NCBI GenBank assembly: GCA_002413305.1
Contig: DHWS01000112.1
Span: 26,628-45,073 of the forward strand
DNA from: Actinobacteria bacterium UBA5176
GTDB lineage: Bacteria > Actinomycetota > UBA4738
Length of the DNA stretch: 18,446 nucleotides
Reading direction: 5' to 3'
Positions 1 through 6,725 of the stretch are shown here, piece after piece; position 1 is the stretch's first letter, and each line of letters starts with the position of its first letter. A program made the translations under genes and the position numbers. The notes under the pieces were generated by a model, which had not been told where the DNA came from, did not search any database, and saw only the letters and a program-made list of their open reading frames with translations.

Positions 1-2
1 TC

Positions 3-947
3 AACGGCCCGATCTGCGACGTGCCCGCCGCCCCCCCGCCCGCCGCGCTCCAAACGAGCCCGATCCCGACTCCCTCGCTCACCATCGACCAGATCGTCTC
101 CGGCGCCACGCCGCTGTCGATCCTCGACTCGGAGACTCCGAACAGCCCCGGTCCCATCGACTACGGCTTCGACATCACCACCCAGCAGGGACAGCTGGTG
201 ACGAGGGGGGCGCCCTTGGTGTGGATCGCGAAGGACAAGGGGTCGGCGGCGCTCGGTCCGTTCCAGGCGCAGTGGTTCGACTTCACGGCGTATGCGAAGT
301 GCCACGACCGCTCCCCGAAGAGCCCCTTGCCTGGGGTCTACGGCGTCCACCTGGACGTGCCGTCGACCGGGCAGTGGTACGTCGCGGTGGCGGTCGACGC
401 TGGGGGCGGGCAGCGGGCGGTGGCTCTCGGCGACCCCGCGGCGAACCCACCGACGGGACTCCAGGTCAGCGAAGGCCCCGTGCCCGCACAGCTGGGGATC
501 AAGGCGATCTCCGTTAAGACGCCGGTCGCGACGACCGTTGCCGGGGCACGGCAGATCGACACGCGCACGCCGCCGGATCCCCTGCATTCGATCTCCCTCG
601 ACCAGGCACTCACCAACGGCAAGCCGACGGTGGTCGTCTTCGCCACGCCGCTCCTGTGCGAGACGCGCCTGTGCGGCCCGGCGGTCGACGAGGTCATGCT
701 CGCCGCTCAGGTGGTCGGGCTCTCGAAAGCGAACTGGATCCACGTCGAGGAGTTCCTGCCCGGGCCGAAGCTCAAGCCGCCCGCGCCGGAGCCCGCGAAC
801 CAGTCTCCCGGCTTCCGGGCGTGGGGGTTCCAGACCGAGCCGTGGGTGGTGGTCATCGACTCGAGCGGCATCATCCGGGCACGGTTCGAAGGTTCGGTGA
901 CGTCGGGACAGATCGAGGCGGCCGTCCTGCCGCTGCTCCAGGGCTGA
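3..947 (+). CDS. Exported thioredoxin-fold protein, 5'-truncated by the window edge
   Basis: The frame is open to the left edge, so the true start and any signal peptide lie outside the window. The visible ~314 residues show a Pro/Thr-rich spacer, a beta-rich segment (roughly residues 45-130 from the first in-window GTG at 21) resembling extracellular Ig-like or YtkA-like domains, and a C-terminal thioredoxin-like domain. That domain has a beta strand (VVVFATP), then CETRLCGP, a CX4C spacing rather than the classical CXXC, and a later strand WVVVIDSSG matching the thioredoxin-fold core. Actinobacterial secreted thioredoxin-like proteins with a similar C-x-x-x-x-C-G-P motif are known, but their substrates are not. 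The altered cysteine spacing makes classical disulfide reductase activity uncertain. The stop lies 68 bases before corA. Role in extracytoplasmic thiol or metal handling is inference. Confidence 0.8.
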   Translation, partial: NGPICDVPAAPPPAALQTSPIPTPSLTIDQIVSGATPLSILDSETPNSPGPIDYGFDITTQQGQLVTRGAPLVWIAKDKGSAALGPFQAQWFDFTAYAKCHDRSPKSPLPGVYGVHLDVPSTGQWYVAVAVDAGGGQRAVALGDPAANPPTGLQVSEGPVPAQLGIKAISVKTPVATTVAGARQIDTRTPPDPLHSISLDQALTNGKPTVVVFATPLLCETRLCGPAVDEVMLAAQVVGLSKANWIHVEEFLPGPKLKPPAPEPANQSPGFRAWGFQTEPWVVVIDSSGIIRARFEGSVTSGQIEAAVLPLLQG

Positions 948-1015
948 CGCGGCCCGGTCCCGCTCCGCTTCCCGCTTCCCGGCCGGTCCACCCGTGCGCT
1001 ACCCTCCGCGTCACC

Positions 1016-2032
1016 ATGGCCGTCACGTACCGCCTCTACCGCGAAGGCCACCTCGACCGGACGGACCTCGACGCCGGGCACATCGGGGAGCTCCTCGAGG
1101 ACCCCAAGGCCATGCTCTGGGTCGACGTGGAGAGCCCCACCCAACAGGACCTGGCCATGCTCGGCGAGCAGTTCGGCTTCCACGAGCTGGCGCTGGAGGA
1201 CTGCCTGCACCCGCACCAGCGGCCGAAGGTCGAACAGTACGAGACGTACTTCTTCCTGGTCGCCTACGGCGTGTCCTTCACCGACGGGAAGCTGGCGGCC
1301 CACGAGTTGTCGGCGTTCGTGAGCCGACGGTACCTGGTGACCGTGCGCAAGGACCCGGTGTTCGACCTATCCGAGGTGGTGGCCCGGTGGGAGGCGCACG
1401 GCGAGCTGACCGAAGAGGGCGGCGGCTACCTCCTGTACGTCCTGCTCGACGAGGTGGTGGACGGGTACTTCGACGCGCTCGACCAGCTCGAGGACTCGAC
1501 GGAGGTGATCGAGGAGCTCGTGTTCGAGACGCCGGCCGAACAGAGCCGGCGGCGACGGGAGACCGGGCGGGACGAAGAGGAGTCGGTCGTCGACGTGCAG
1601 AGCCGGATCTTCGAGTTCAAGAAGCAGCTTCTGCAGTTCCGGCGGTGGGTGGCGCCGCTCCGGGACGTGTTGGACGTGATGCAGCGCCGGACGGTCGACG
1701 TCGTGACGCCGCCACTGGAAGCGTACTACCGCGACGTGTACGACCACGTGCTACGGGCGACCGACTTCCTCGACAGCATCCGGGACATCCTGTCGTCGGC
1801 GCTGGAGGCGCACCTGGCTGTGGTCAGCAACCGGCTCAACGAGATCATGAAGAGCCTGACCTCGTGGGCGGCGATCATCCTCATCCCGACCCTGATCGCC
1901 GGCCTGTATGGGATGAACTTCGCGAACATGCCGGAACTGCACTGGCGCTTCGGGTACCTGTATGCCCTGGGCGTGATGTTCGGCTCGATGTTCCTCCTGT
2001 ACCGCGCGTTCAAGCGGCGCGGCTGGCTCTGA
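1016..2032 (+). CDS. corA: CorA-family magnesium/divalent cation transporter
   Basis: A 338-residue inner-membrane channel for Mg2+ (also Co2+/Ni2+ in the family). The long acidic cytoplasmic N-terminal domain (about 1-280) ends in the long stalk helix. Two C-terminal transmembrane helices follow (about 283-302 and 312-332), with the signature YGMNF at 298-302 between them. The loop after it reads ANMPEL, a common variant of MPEL. The basic tail KRRGWL is also typical. The ATG at 1016 was chosen because it gives the usual CorA length and fold; an open frame reaches back to 656, but that part is out-of-frame overlap with the preceding gene. No Shine-Dalgarno is visible, but a -10-like TACCCT lies at 1000-1005, so the mRNA may have only a very short leader. 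Function as a cation channel is established for the family. Confidence 0.95.
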   Translation: MAVTYRLYREGHLDRTDLDAGHIGELLEDPKAMLWVDVESPTQQDLAMLGEQFGFHELALEDCLHPHQRPKVEQYETYFFLVAYGVSFTDGKLAAHELSAFVSRRYLVTVRKDPVFDLSEVVARWEAHGELTEEGGGYLLYVLLDEVVDGYFDALDQLEDSTEVIEELVFETPAEQSRRRRETGRDEEESVVDVQSRIFEFKKQLLQFRRWVAPLRDVLDVMQRRTVDVVTPPLEAYYRDVYDHVLRATDFLDSIRDILSSALEAHLAVVSNRLNEIMKSLTSWAAIILIPTLIAGLYGMNFANMPELHWRFGYLYALGVMFGSMFLLYRAFKRRGWL

Positions 2033-2048
2033 CCGCGCGAACGGCGCC

Positions 2049-2807
2049 TCAGCTCGGCGCGCCGTACGGCAGCGGGATGCGCGTCCCCAACAGGTTGCCC
2101 AGGTCGTCCAGTGCCTGGGGGACCGTCCACGGGGCGTGCGGATGGGCCAGTTCGCGCAACCCTTCGGTGTTCAGCAGCCGCTTCAGCCTGGGGAGGAGGT
2201 TCGGCCCGACCGTCGGCGCGCCGACGATCACGATCCGCTCGTGGCCCCGTGCGTCCAGGAAGAACAGCCCGTCAGAGTGCGCCACGTCGTACGTGGCCGT
2301 CTTGCCCGTCAGCCAGTCCACGGTGGGAGGCGACGGCTCCGGCTGCGTGAAGTAGCCCACGCCGAAGAAGCTCCAGAACCGGTGGACCTGGTCGGCGCTG
2401 CCGGTGAGGAGCGTCCAGCTCGCACCCGTCATCCGGGCGTAGGCCTTCAGCCGCGCGGGATCGTCGCGCCCGGGATCGACGGTGGCTTCCACGAACACCA
2501 CACGGCGGGTGAGGCCCGCCGTTCGAACCGCGGCGGTCATCTGCAGGAAGGCGCCTGTGGTGATCGGGCAGACCTCGGCGCAGAGCGTGAGGATCGGCGC
2601 CAGGACGACCACCCTGCCCCGGAAGTCCGCCAACGAGACCCGCCGGCCGTCCTGATCGGTGAGCGTCATGTCCTGGACGGCTCGATCCAGCCGGTCTCCG
2701 GTGACGGGCGGGAGTCCGTGCCGGCCGAGACCGATGGCCAGCGCCGTCCCGGCCGCGGCCAGCATGACGGCGGCCACCCCGACGGCGATCCAGGCGCGGC
2801 CCCTCAC
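2049..2807 (-). CDS. SCO1/SenC family copper chaperone (cytochrome oxidase assembly)
   Basis: Membrane-anchored thioredoxin-fold protein of 252 residues, predicted to bind copper and help build the CuA site of cytochrome c oxidase. It has an N-terminal anchor (about 5-28), the metal motif CAEVC (C76 and C80, the family CxxxC, followed by P) and the distal copper ligand His177 in AHSDGLFFLD. All three SCO ligands are present. I chose GTG at 2807 because a -10-like TAGAGT lies 7 bases upstream on the minus strand, giving a leaderless start, and because the extra 32 residues from the longer frame (GTG 2903 or ATG 2882) use many A/T-ending codons unlike the rest. It is convergent with corA (16-base gap) and divergent from the MFS unit. 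Longer starts remain possible. Confidence 0.88.
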   Translation of the reverse strand: MRGRAWIAVGVAAVMLAAAGTALAIGLGRHGLPPVTGDRLDRAVQDMTLTDQDGRRVSLADFRGRVVVLAPILTLCAEVCPITTGAFLQMTAAVRTAGLTRRVVFVEATVDPGRDDPARLKAYARMTGASWTLLTGSADQVHRFWSFFGVGYFTQPEPSPPTVDWLTGKTATYDVAHSDGLFFLDARGHERIVIVGAPTVGPNLLPRLKRLLNTEGLRELAHPHAPWTVPQALDDLGNLLGTRIPLPYGAPS

Positions 2808-2814
2808 GCGGTCC

Positions 2815-2820
2815 ACTCTA
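2815..2820 (-). promoter_or_regulatory. -10 element for the SCO1-family gene
   Basis: The minus strand reads TAGAGT, then 7 bases, then the proposed GTG start at 2807. This is the spacing seen at leaderless genes elsewhere in the window. No convincing -35 is seen at 16-18 bases upstream. Confidence 0.45.
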
Positions 2821-2896
2821 CGAGGAGGTCGGATCGAGCGGGCGCTCCTTCCCGCGTTGGCAGCCGCCACCGCCTGAGGCATCCCTCTGGCTGGCC

Positions 2897-2925
2897 TCGA
2901 CACGCGGCGACCGTGCCCCTAGGCT
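2897..2925 (+). promoter_or_regulatory. Leaderless sigma-70-type promoter for leader ORF and MFS exporter
   Basis: TCGACA (2897-2902, one mismatch to TTGACA), a 17-base spacer and TAGGCT (2920-2925), followed after 6 bases by GTG at 2932. The transcription start should fall on or next to the GTG, so the mRNA is predicted to be leaderless. The same geometry recurs before the genes at 6393 and 17675. Confidence 0.7.
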
Positions 2926-2931
2926 GCTCCG

Positions 2932-3033
2932 GTGACCTCACGACCCATCGGACTTCTCCTCGTGGCCGCGGTCACGGTTCTGCAGAACGGGACCGCCTTC
3001 GCTCCCGGCCCCACCGGGTTCCCCACGCCCTGA
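2932..3033 (+). CDS. Leaderless 33-residue leader peptide upstream of MFS exporter
   Basis: Small ORF beginning GTG ACC TCA and ending at TGA 3031-3033, six bases before the MFS start and in the same frame as it. It encodes a short basic N-terminus (MTSRPIG), a hydrophobic stretch (LLLVAAVTVL) and a Pro/Gly-rich end, so it looks like a signal peptide or single-pass micropeptide. Support comes from the well-formed promoter placing the transcript start at this GTG and from mostly G/C third positions. No Shine-Dalgarno precedes the MFS ATG, so downstream translation may depend on reinitiation after this ORF. It could be a regulatory uORF rather than a stable protein; I recognise no family. Confidence 0.5.
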   Translation: MTSRPIGLLLVAAVTVLQNGTAFAPGPTGFPTP

Positions 3034-3039
3034 CGCCCC

Positions 3040-4599
3040 ATGTCCGATCCCGGAACGGCGAGGGATGTCCGGGCCCGTCGCTTCGCACTGGCCGCCGTCT
3101 GTGGGGTCCTGTTCCTGACGTTCCTGGACACCACGATCGTCAGCGTGGCCCTGGCCGACCTCCAGTCGACCCTGCACGCCGGCGTCACCTCCTTGCAGTG
3201 GGTGGTCAACGGCTACGCCCTTCCCTTCGCCAGCCTCATGCTGGTCGCCGGCATCATGGGCGACCGGTTCGGTCGCAAGCGCGTGATGCTGGTGGGCATC
3301 GTGCTCTTCTGCGCGGGCTCGTTCCTGGGGGCGCTCGCTCCGAACGTGGGCACCCTGATCGCCGCCCGGGCGATCATGGGGACCGGAGCGGCGGCCTCCG
3401 AACCCGCGACGCTCTCCGTGATCCGGCAGATCTATCCCAACGAACGATCGCGGGCCCGGGCACTCGGCACGTGGGGCGCGGTCTCGGGCCTGGCCCTCGC
3501 CTTGGGCCCGGTCATCGGCGGCATGCTGGTCGGCATCGGTGGGTGGCGGGCGGTCTTCTGGTTCAACCTCGCGGCCGGTCTCCTGGCGCTGGCGTGGGCC
3601 TGGGTGGCGGTCCCCGAGAGCGCCGACCCCCAGCCCGCCCAGCCCGACCTGGCCGGCTTCATCCTGGCCCCCCTGGCCCTGGGCGCGCTGACGTTCGCCG
3701 TGATCGTGGGCGAGGGCACCGGGTACGCAGCCCCGGGGATCGTGGCGTTGTTCGTCGTCGGCGCGGCCCTGGGGATGGCGTTCCTCATCTTCGAACGCCG
3801 GGCTCGGCCGCCCATGCTCGACCTGTCGTTGCTCCGCGTCCCACCGTTCTCCGGCGCGCTGCTGGTGGCCTTCTCGATCTACTTCGGGGTCTTCTCGATC
3901 TTCTTCTTCACGGCGCTCTACGTACAGGTGGTCGTGGAGTACTCCGGCTTTCGGACGGCCGCCCTGTTCCTGCCGATGTGCGCCGCGATGGTCGTCGCTT
4001 CGACGGTCGCGGGCCGGTGGGTCGCTCGGTCCGGTGCCAGGATCCCGATGGTCCTCGGCTGCGCCGCTGCCGGCACGGGCATCCTGCTGACCCGGGTGGC
4101 ACTCGGCGGGCACTTCGGCTTCCTCGAGCTGGCGGCACCGCTGGCCCTGGGCGGGCTGGGGTTCGGCATCGCGGTGGTGCCCGTGACGTCGGTCGCCCTG
4201 GCGGTGGTCCCGGCATCGAACTCCGGGATGGCGGCCTCGGCGACGAACACCAGCCGGGAGTTGGGGGCGGTGGTCGGGGTGGCGGTCCTCGGATCGCTCG
4301 TCAACGGCCGGCTCGCTTCGGACCTCACTGCCCGGTTGGTCCACCTGGGCGTCCCGTCCTCCTTCCAGGGCATCGTCATCGACGCCATCGAACACGGCCA
4401 GATCCCCGGCGCGTCGGGCATCGACCAGGCCCGCCTTGCCTACGGTCCGATCGTGATCCGGGTCATCAACGCCGCGTACGCCGCCTTCCACGCGGGGCTG
4501 GACATCGCGCTGACGGTGTCCGGGATCACGATCCTGGTCTCCGGTGCCGTGGCCTGGTTCGCGCTCGGGGACCGGCGAACCGTCGGGCCGCTCCCGTAG
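3040..4599 (+). CDS. MFS drug exporter, DHA2 (14-TM, EmrB/QacA-like) family
   Basis: A 519-residue polytopic membrane protein, the usual length for 14-helix proton-coupled multidrug exporters. Near the N-terminus is LDTTIVSVAL, the DHA family motif D1 (LDxTIVNVALP-like), followed by QWVVNGYAL in the second helix region. The loop GDRFGRKRVM is the MFS motif A, and GPVIGGML corresponds to motif C of antiporters. Regularly spaced hydrophobic segments continue to the end. The start ATG at 3040 follows the leader ORF by six bases and has no Shine-Dalgarno, suggesting translational coupling. The substrate cannot be deduced; no adjacent TetR-type repressor is present, unlike many such exporters. A convergent cupin gene follows. 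Confidence 0.93.
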   Translation: MSDPGTARDVRARRFALAAVCGVLFLTFLDTTIVSVALADLQSTLHAGVTSLQWVVNGYALPFASLMLVAGIMGDRFGRKRVMLVGIVLFCAGSFLGALAPNVGTLIAARAIMGTGAAASEPATLSVIRQIYPNERSRARALGTWGAVSGLALALGPVIGGMLVGIGGWRAVFWFNLAAGLLALAWAWVAVPESADPQPAQPDLAGFILAPLALGALTFAVIVGEGTGYAAPGIVALFVVGAALGMAFLIFERRARPPMLDLSLLRVPPFSGALLVAFSIYFGVFSIFFFTALYVQVVVEYSGFRTAALFLPMCAAMVVASTVAGRWVARSGARIPMVLGCAAAGTGILLTRVALGGHFGFLELAAPLALGGLGFGIAVVPVTSVALAVVPASNSGMAASATNTSRELGAVVGVAVLGSLVNGRLASDLTARLVHLGVPSSFQGIVIDAIEHGQIPGASGIDQARLAYGPIVIRVINAAYAAFHAGLDIALTVSGITILVSGAVAWFALGDRRTVGPLP

Positions 4600-4627
4600 C
4601 GACGCGATGACGAAGGAACTCTTTGAG

Positions 4628-4649
4628 GAAGATCCCCGGGGGGAGCTTC
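4628..4649. terminator. Inverted repeat between convergent MFS and cupin genes
   Basis: GAAGATCCCC, two G, then GGGGAGCTTC can form a ten-position stem with one A/G mismatch and a tiny loop. It sits between two convergent genes (stops at 4599 and 4664), where a bidirectional terminator is expected. No long U-tract follows on either strand, so it is not a classical intrinsic terminator. Confidence 0.4.
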
Positions 4650-4663
4650 GATGGATGGAAGGG

Positions 4664-5158
4664 TCAGTCCTTCGGCGGCAGCGGTGGACCGATGAACTCC
4701 TGGTGGTAGCGGCCGGCGATCTCCTTCAGCGCTTGTTTGTCCAGGAACTGCTCATCGGCAGGCGGCAGCCCCAGGGACCCGGCCGGCTTCCCGCCCTCGC
4801 GGAAGAACCCCTCGACACCCGCCGGCCCAAAGAGCAAGAGCAGGCGGGCCTCCGCCGAATCGACGTGGAACGCGTGCGCGACGTCGCGAGGGCCATAGAC
4901 GACCGAGCCGGCGACCGCTTCGATCACGTCCTCACCGTGCTGGACACGAACCTCGCCCGAGAGGACCACGAAGAACTCGTCCTCACTCCGGTGGATATGG
5001 AGGGGTGAGGCGAATCCCTTCGGCGCCAGCAGCTCCAACACCGCGAAGCGCCCCTCCGTTTGGTCCCCGGTCGCCCGGAGAACGGCCAGTCCGCCGTTGA
5101 ACCACAACGCCTCGCCTTCGCCGGGCCACAGCCCAGTGCTACCGGTTGTGAGCGACAT
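4664..5158 (-). CDS. Single-domain cupin protein
   Basis: A 164-residue protein with one cupin barrel. Motif 1 is visible as PLHIHRSEDEFFVVLSGEV with metal-ligand candidates His54, His56 and Glu61. Motif 2 is GPRDVAHAF with His95 as the fourth ligand. All ligands of a mononuclear metal cupin are present, but the cupin fold serves dioxygenases, isomerases, storage and sensor proteins, so the reaction cannot be named. The start ATG at 5156-5158 is preceded on the minus strand by a G-rich GGGAGGGGG about 7 bases away, a plausible ribosome binding site. Upstream, TATGCT at 5190-5195 (minus strand) may be its -10. It is divergent from the arsenate-reductase unit; a joint role is possible but unproven. 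Confidence 0.88.
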   Translation of the reverse strand: MSLTTGSTGLWPGEGEALWFNGGLAVLRATGDQTEGRFAVLELLAPKGFASPLHIHRSEDEFFVVLSGEVRVQHGEDVIEAVAGSVVYGPRDVAHAFHVDSAEARLLLLFGPAGVEGFFREGGKPAGSLGLPPADEQFLDKQALKEIAGRYHQEFIGPPLPPKD

Positions 5159-5189
5159 CGATTATCCCCCTCCCGCGGCCTCGCCGATC

Positions 5190-5195
5190 AGCATA
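5190..5195 (-). promoter_or_regulatory. -10 element for the cupin gene
   Basis: Minus strand TATGCT lies 31 bases upstream of the cupin ATG. No good -35 was recognised. Weak but positionally reasonable. Confidence 0.35.
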
Positions 5196-5336
5196 ACGGC
5201 GTGTGCGGCTCGTCGCCGGCGCTGCAAGCTGGCTCGGGAGCGCGCGGGCCGCCCGAGGGAACGCCGGTGAGCAAGCCCGACGACTCACATGGAGATCCGT
5301 GGGAACAGCTACATACAGGAGAGTCGGCTGTCACCG

Positions 5337-5367
5337 TTGCGACCGGAAACTGTGTCAAGTGGATAAT
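5337..5367 (+). promoter_or_regulatory. Tentative promoter of the microORF-arsC unit
   Basis: TTGCGA (5337-5342), a 19-base spacer and GATAAT (5362-5367). A start near 5374 would give about 54 bases of leader before the microORF at 5428. Repeated pieces downstream (CGATGA and ACGGTC each occur twice between 5375 and 5420) could be operator half-sites, but I cannot assign a repressor. Confidence 0.4.
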
Positions 5368-5417
5368 CCCGTCAGCGTTCGATGAGACGGTCAAGATGTC
5401 GACCACGGTCGATGAAA

Positions 5418-5423
5418 GGAGTT
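5418..5423 (+). promoter_or_regulatory. Strong Shine-Dalgarno for the cysteine-rich microORF
   Basis: GAAAGGAG ends four to six bases before ATG 5428; the AGGAG core with this spacing is the best ribosome binding site in the 5.1-6.1 kb region. It fits only this short frame and not the arsC frame, which argues that the microORF is translated. Confidence 0.65.
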
Positions 5424-5427
5424 TGCG

Positions 5428-5481
5428 ATGGGACCTCAGGACTGCTGTCCACCCGATTGCTGCCCGAACGGCTGTTGTTGA
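5428..5481 (+). CDS. 17-residue six-cysteine microprotein upstream of arsC
   Basis: ATG to TGA encodes MGPQDCCPPDCCPNGCC: three Cys-Cys pairs separated by PPD and PNG. Six of 17 residues are cysteine, with prolines and glycines suggesting an extended metal-binding loop or a ribosome-slowing sequence. It has an ideal Shine-Dalgarno. It lies in a different frame from arsC and ends 52 bases before the proposed arsC GTG. Known parallels are polycysteine uORFs that attenuate operons in mycobacteria in response to cysteine supply, and short Cys-rich metal-binding peptides. Either role would suit a thiol-dependent arsenate reductase. Too short for standard gene callers. Function is inference; the coding signal itself is strong for its size. 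Confidence 0.62.
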   Translation: MGPQDCCPPDCCPNGCC

Positions 5482-5533
5482 CCTCGAGGCGCCCGCGGAA
5501 CGTGGGGCGATCGATGGAACCGCTCTACGTCGG

Positions 5534-6124
5534 GTGGTCGACCGCCTTTCGATGCAGTTCGCGGGCGTCTTCTCCCATGAAGCCATCGCTCGGTTGGTCG
5601 ATGAGTCCCTTGGAGAGTGGGGAGACGCCCGGATCACGGTTCACCTCCCCACGCTGGTCGAGCGCTTCACCAAGGAGCGCCTTCGGGCCGTGGCGCACAT
5701 GGAAGGGAGACTCGTGAAGGACGTCCCGGAGGTGCTGTTCGTCTGTGAGCACAACGCCGGCCGGAGCCAGATGGCTGCAGCGCTTCTGGACCACTTCGCC
5801 GAGGGTCGCGTGCATGTCCGGTCCGCCGGGAGCACCCCGGCCTCGGAGATCAACCCCGCCGTAGCTCGAGCGATGGATGAGATCGGGATCGACATCTCCA
5901 AGGAGTTCCCGAAACCGCTCACCGACGAGGTGGTCCGGGACGCCGATGCGGTGATCACGATGGGCTGTGGTGACGCCTGCCCGATCTACCCGGGAACGCG
6001 CTACCTGGACTGGGATCTTCCCGATCCAGCGGGCAAGTCGATCGAACAGATCCGGCCGATCCGGGATGAGATCGACCGCCGCGTTCGAACTCTCCTCGCA
6101 GAACTCGTGCCGGCGGCTTCGTAG
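5534..6124 (+). CDS. arsC: Arsenate reductase, LMW-phosphatase type, with N-terminal helical domain
   Basis: With the GTG start at 5534 the protein has 196 residues. Residues 1-60 form a three-helix N-terminal domain typical of actinobacterial ArsC/protein-tyrosine-phosphatase-like proteins. Residues 64-196 form the low-molecular-weight phosphatase fold. The active-site loop VCEHNAGRS contains Cys71 and Arg77 of the CX5R motif. GCGDACP supplies Cys145 and Cys149, candidates for the disulfide relay or mycothiol/thioredoxin step, and DWDLPDP carries the general acid Asp164. It would reduce arsenate to arsenite; no arsenite pump or ArsR is in the window, so export must be encoded elsewhere. The start is uncertain: ATG 5397 would overlap the Cys-rich ORF in another frame, ATG 5552 is shorter, and the open frame to 5060 is not coding-like upstream. 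Confidence 0.88.
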   Translation: MVDRLSMQFAGVFSHEAIARLVDESLGEWGDARITVHLPTLVERFTKERLRAVAHMEGRLVKDVPEVLFVCEHNAGRSQMAAALLDHFAEGRVHVRSAGSTPASEINPAVARAMDEIGIDISKEFPKPLTDEVVRDADAVITMGCGDACPIYPGTRYLDWDLPDPAGKSIEQIRPIRDEIDRRVRTLLAELVPAAS

Positions 6125-6228
6125 GCGCCCTGCCGGCCAGGCCGATCCCCCCGATTCTCAAGGCCAATCATGCCCTTCACGTGGAGAAGTGGCTTGAGAC
6201 GGCCAATGGAGCCAGCAGTTGTTCGGGG

Positions 6229-6300
6229 TGGAGGTGAAGGGAGTCGAACCCTCGACCTCTGCCGTGCGAAGGCAGCGCTCTACCACTGAGCTACACCCCC
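6229..6300 (-). tRNA. tRNA-Ala (anticodon CGC)
   Basis: On the minus strand the 72-nt sequence folds as a full cloverleaf. Acceptor GGGGGTG pairs with CACCTCC plus discriminator A, including the G3:U70 wobble that is the alanine identity element. The D-arm contains AGCTCAGTGGTAGAGC, the anticodon stem CTGCC/GGCAG encloses TTCGCAC (anticodon CGC, reading GCG), and the T-arm contains GGTTCGACTCC. CCA is not encoded. A -10-like TACGCT lies at 6310-6315 on the minus strand, nine bases before the mature 5' end. Confidence 0.97.
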
Positions 6301-6309
6301 AGGCGGGCT

Positions 6310-6315
6310 AGCGTA
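6310..6315 (-). promoter_or_regulatory. -10 element for tRNA-Ala
   Basis: Minus-strand TACGCT nine bases upstream of the tRNA 5' end. No clear -35. Position is right for a stable-RNA promoter with a very short leader. Confidence 0.4.
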
Positions 6316-6357
6316 ACAGAGCCCCCGAAGGCCCCTCTGAGCACGAGACCTTCGCTT

Positions 6358-6386
6358 TTGACCGCCGAACCGGCATGGGCGAGGAT
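6358..6386 (+). promoter_or_regulatory. Leaderless promoter of the PspC-SHOCT operon
   Basis: TTGACC (6358-6363), exactly 17 bases, GAGGAT (6381-6386), then six bases to ATG 6393. The predicted transcription start coincides with the start codon, so the first mRNA would be leaderless. It also decides the start against the upstream ATG at 6375. Confidence 0.7.
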
Positions 6387-6392
6387 GGGCCC

Positions 6393-6722
6393 ATGGACGG
6401 CCGGCAGCTCACCCGCTCGCAGACCGACAAGCGTATCGCGGGGGTGTGCGGCGGCCTCGGCGACTACTTCGGGATCGATCCCACCCTGGTCCGGATCGGC
6501 GCCGTCGTCCTGGCCTTCATGGGCCCCGGTCTCCTGGCCTACATCGTGCTGTGGATCGTGCTACCGAAGGGAACGGCCGGCGTGGCGAACGCGCCCCCGC
6601 CCGGCACCGGACTGCCGTGGCAGACGTCCTCTGCGGTCCGGATCGCCGAGGACCGGTTCGCCCGGGGCGAGATCACCGCGGAAGACCTGCAGCGGATACG
6701 AAACGACCTCCAAGGGGGCTGA
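6393..6722 (+). CDS. PspC-domain membrane protein with C-terminal SHOCT-like motif
   Basis: A 109-residue protein. Residues 6-60 are a PspC domain: basic LTRSQTDKRIAGVCGGLGDY, then a hydrophobic helix and IVLWIVLPKG, as in phage-shock-protein C and actinobacterial envelope-stress proteins. The C-terminus (about 80-107) reads RIAEDRFARGEITAEDLQRI, which matches the short SHOCT motif used for oligomerisation. The ATG at 6393 was chosen because it is placed six bases after a -10 and gives the usual short N-terminus before the PspC motif. A TTG-started SHOCT protein follows after three bases, so the two are co-expressed and probably interact at the membrane. Role in envelope stress is inferred from the domain. 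Confidence 0.9.
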   Translation: MDGRQLTRSQTDKRIAGVCGGLGDYFGIDPTLVRIGAVVLAFMGPGLLAYIVLWIVLPKGTAGVANAPPPGTGLPWQTSSAVRIAEDRFARGEITAEDLQRIRNDLQGG

Positions 6723-6725
6723 CGG

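Noticed and set aside
2938..4491. 517-residue minus-strand open frame antisense to the MFS exporter
   Set aside because: Low-complexity composition with no domain; a GC-bias shadow.
2136..4610. 824-residue plus-strand open frame crossing the SCO1 and MFS regions
   Set aside because: Arg/Pro/Gly/His-rich shadow translation; antisense to SCO1 and out of frame with the clearly coding MFS gene.
5060..5533. Long N-terminal extension of the arsC frame
   Set aside because: It runs antisense through the cupin start, its promoter region and the microORF, with many A/T third positions and no domain; only the part from about 5534 matches the family.
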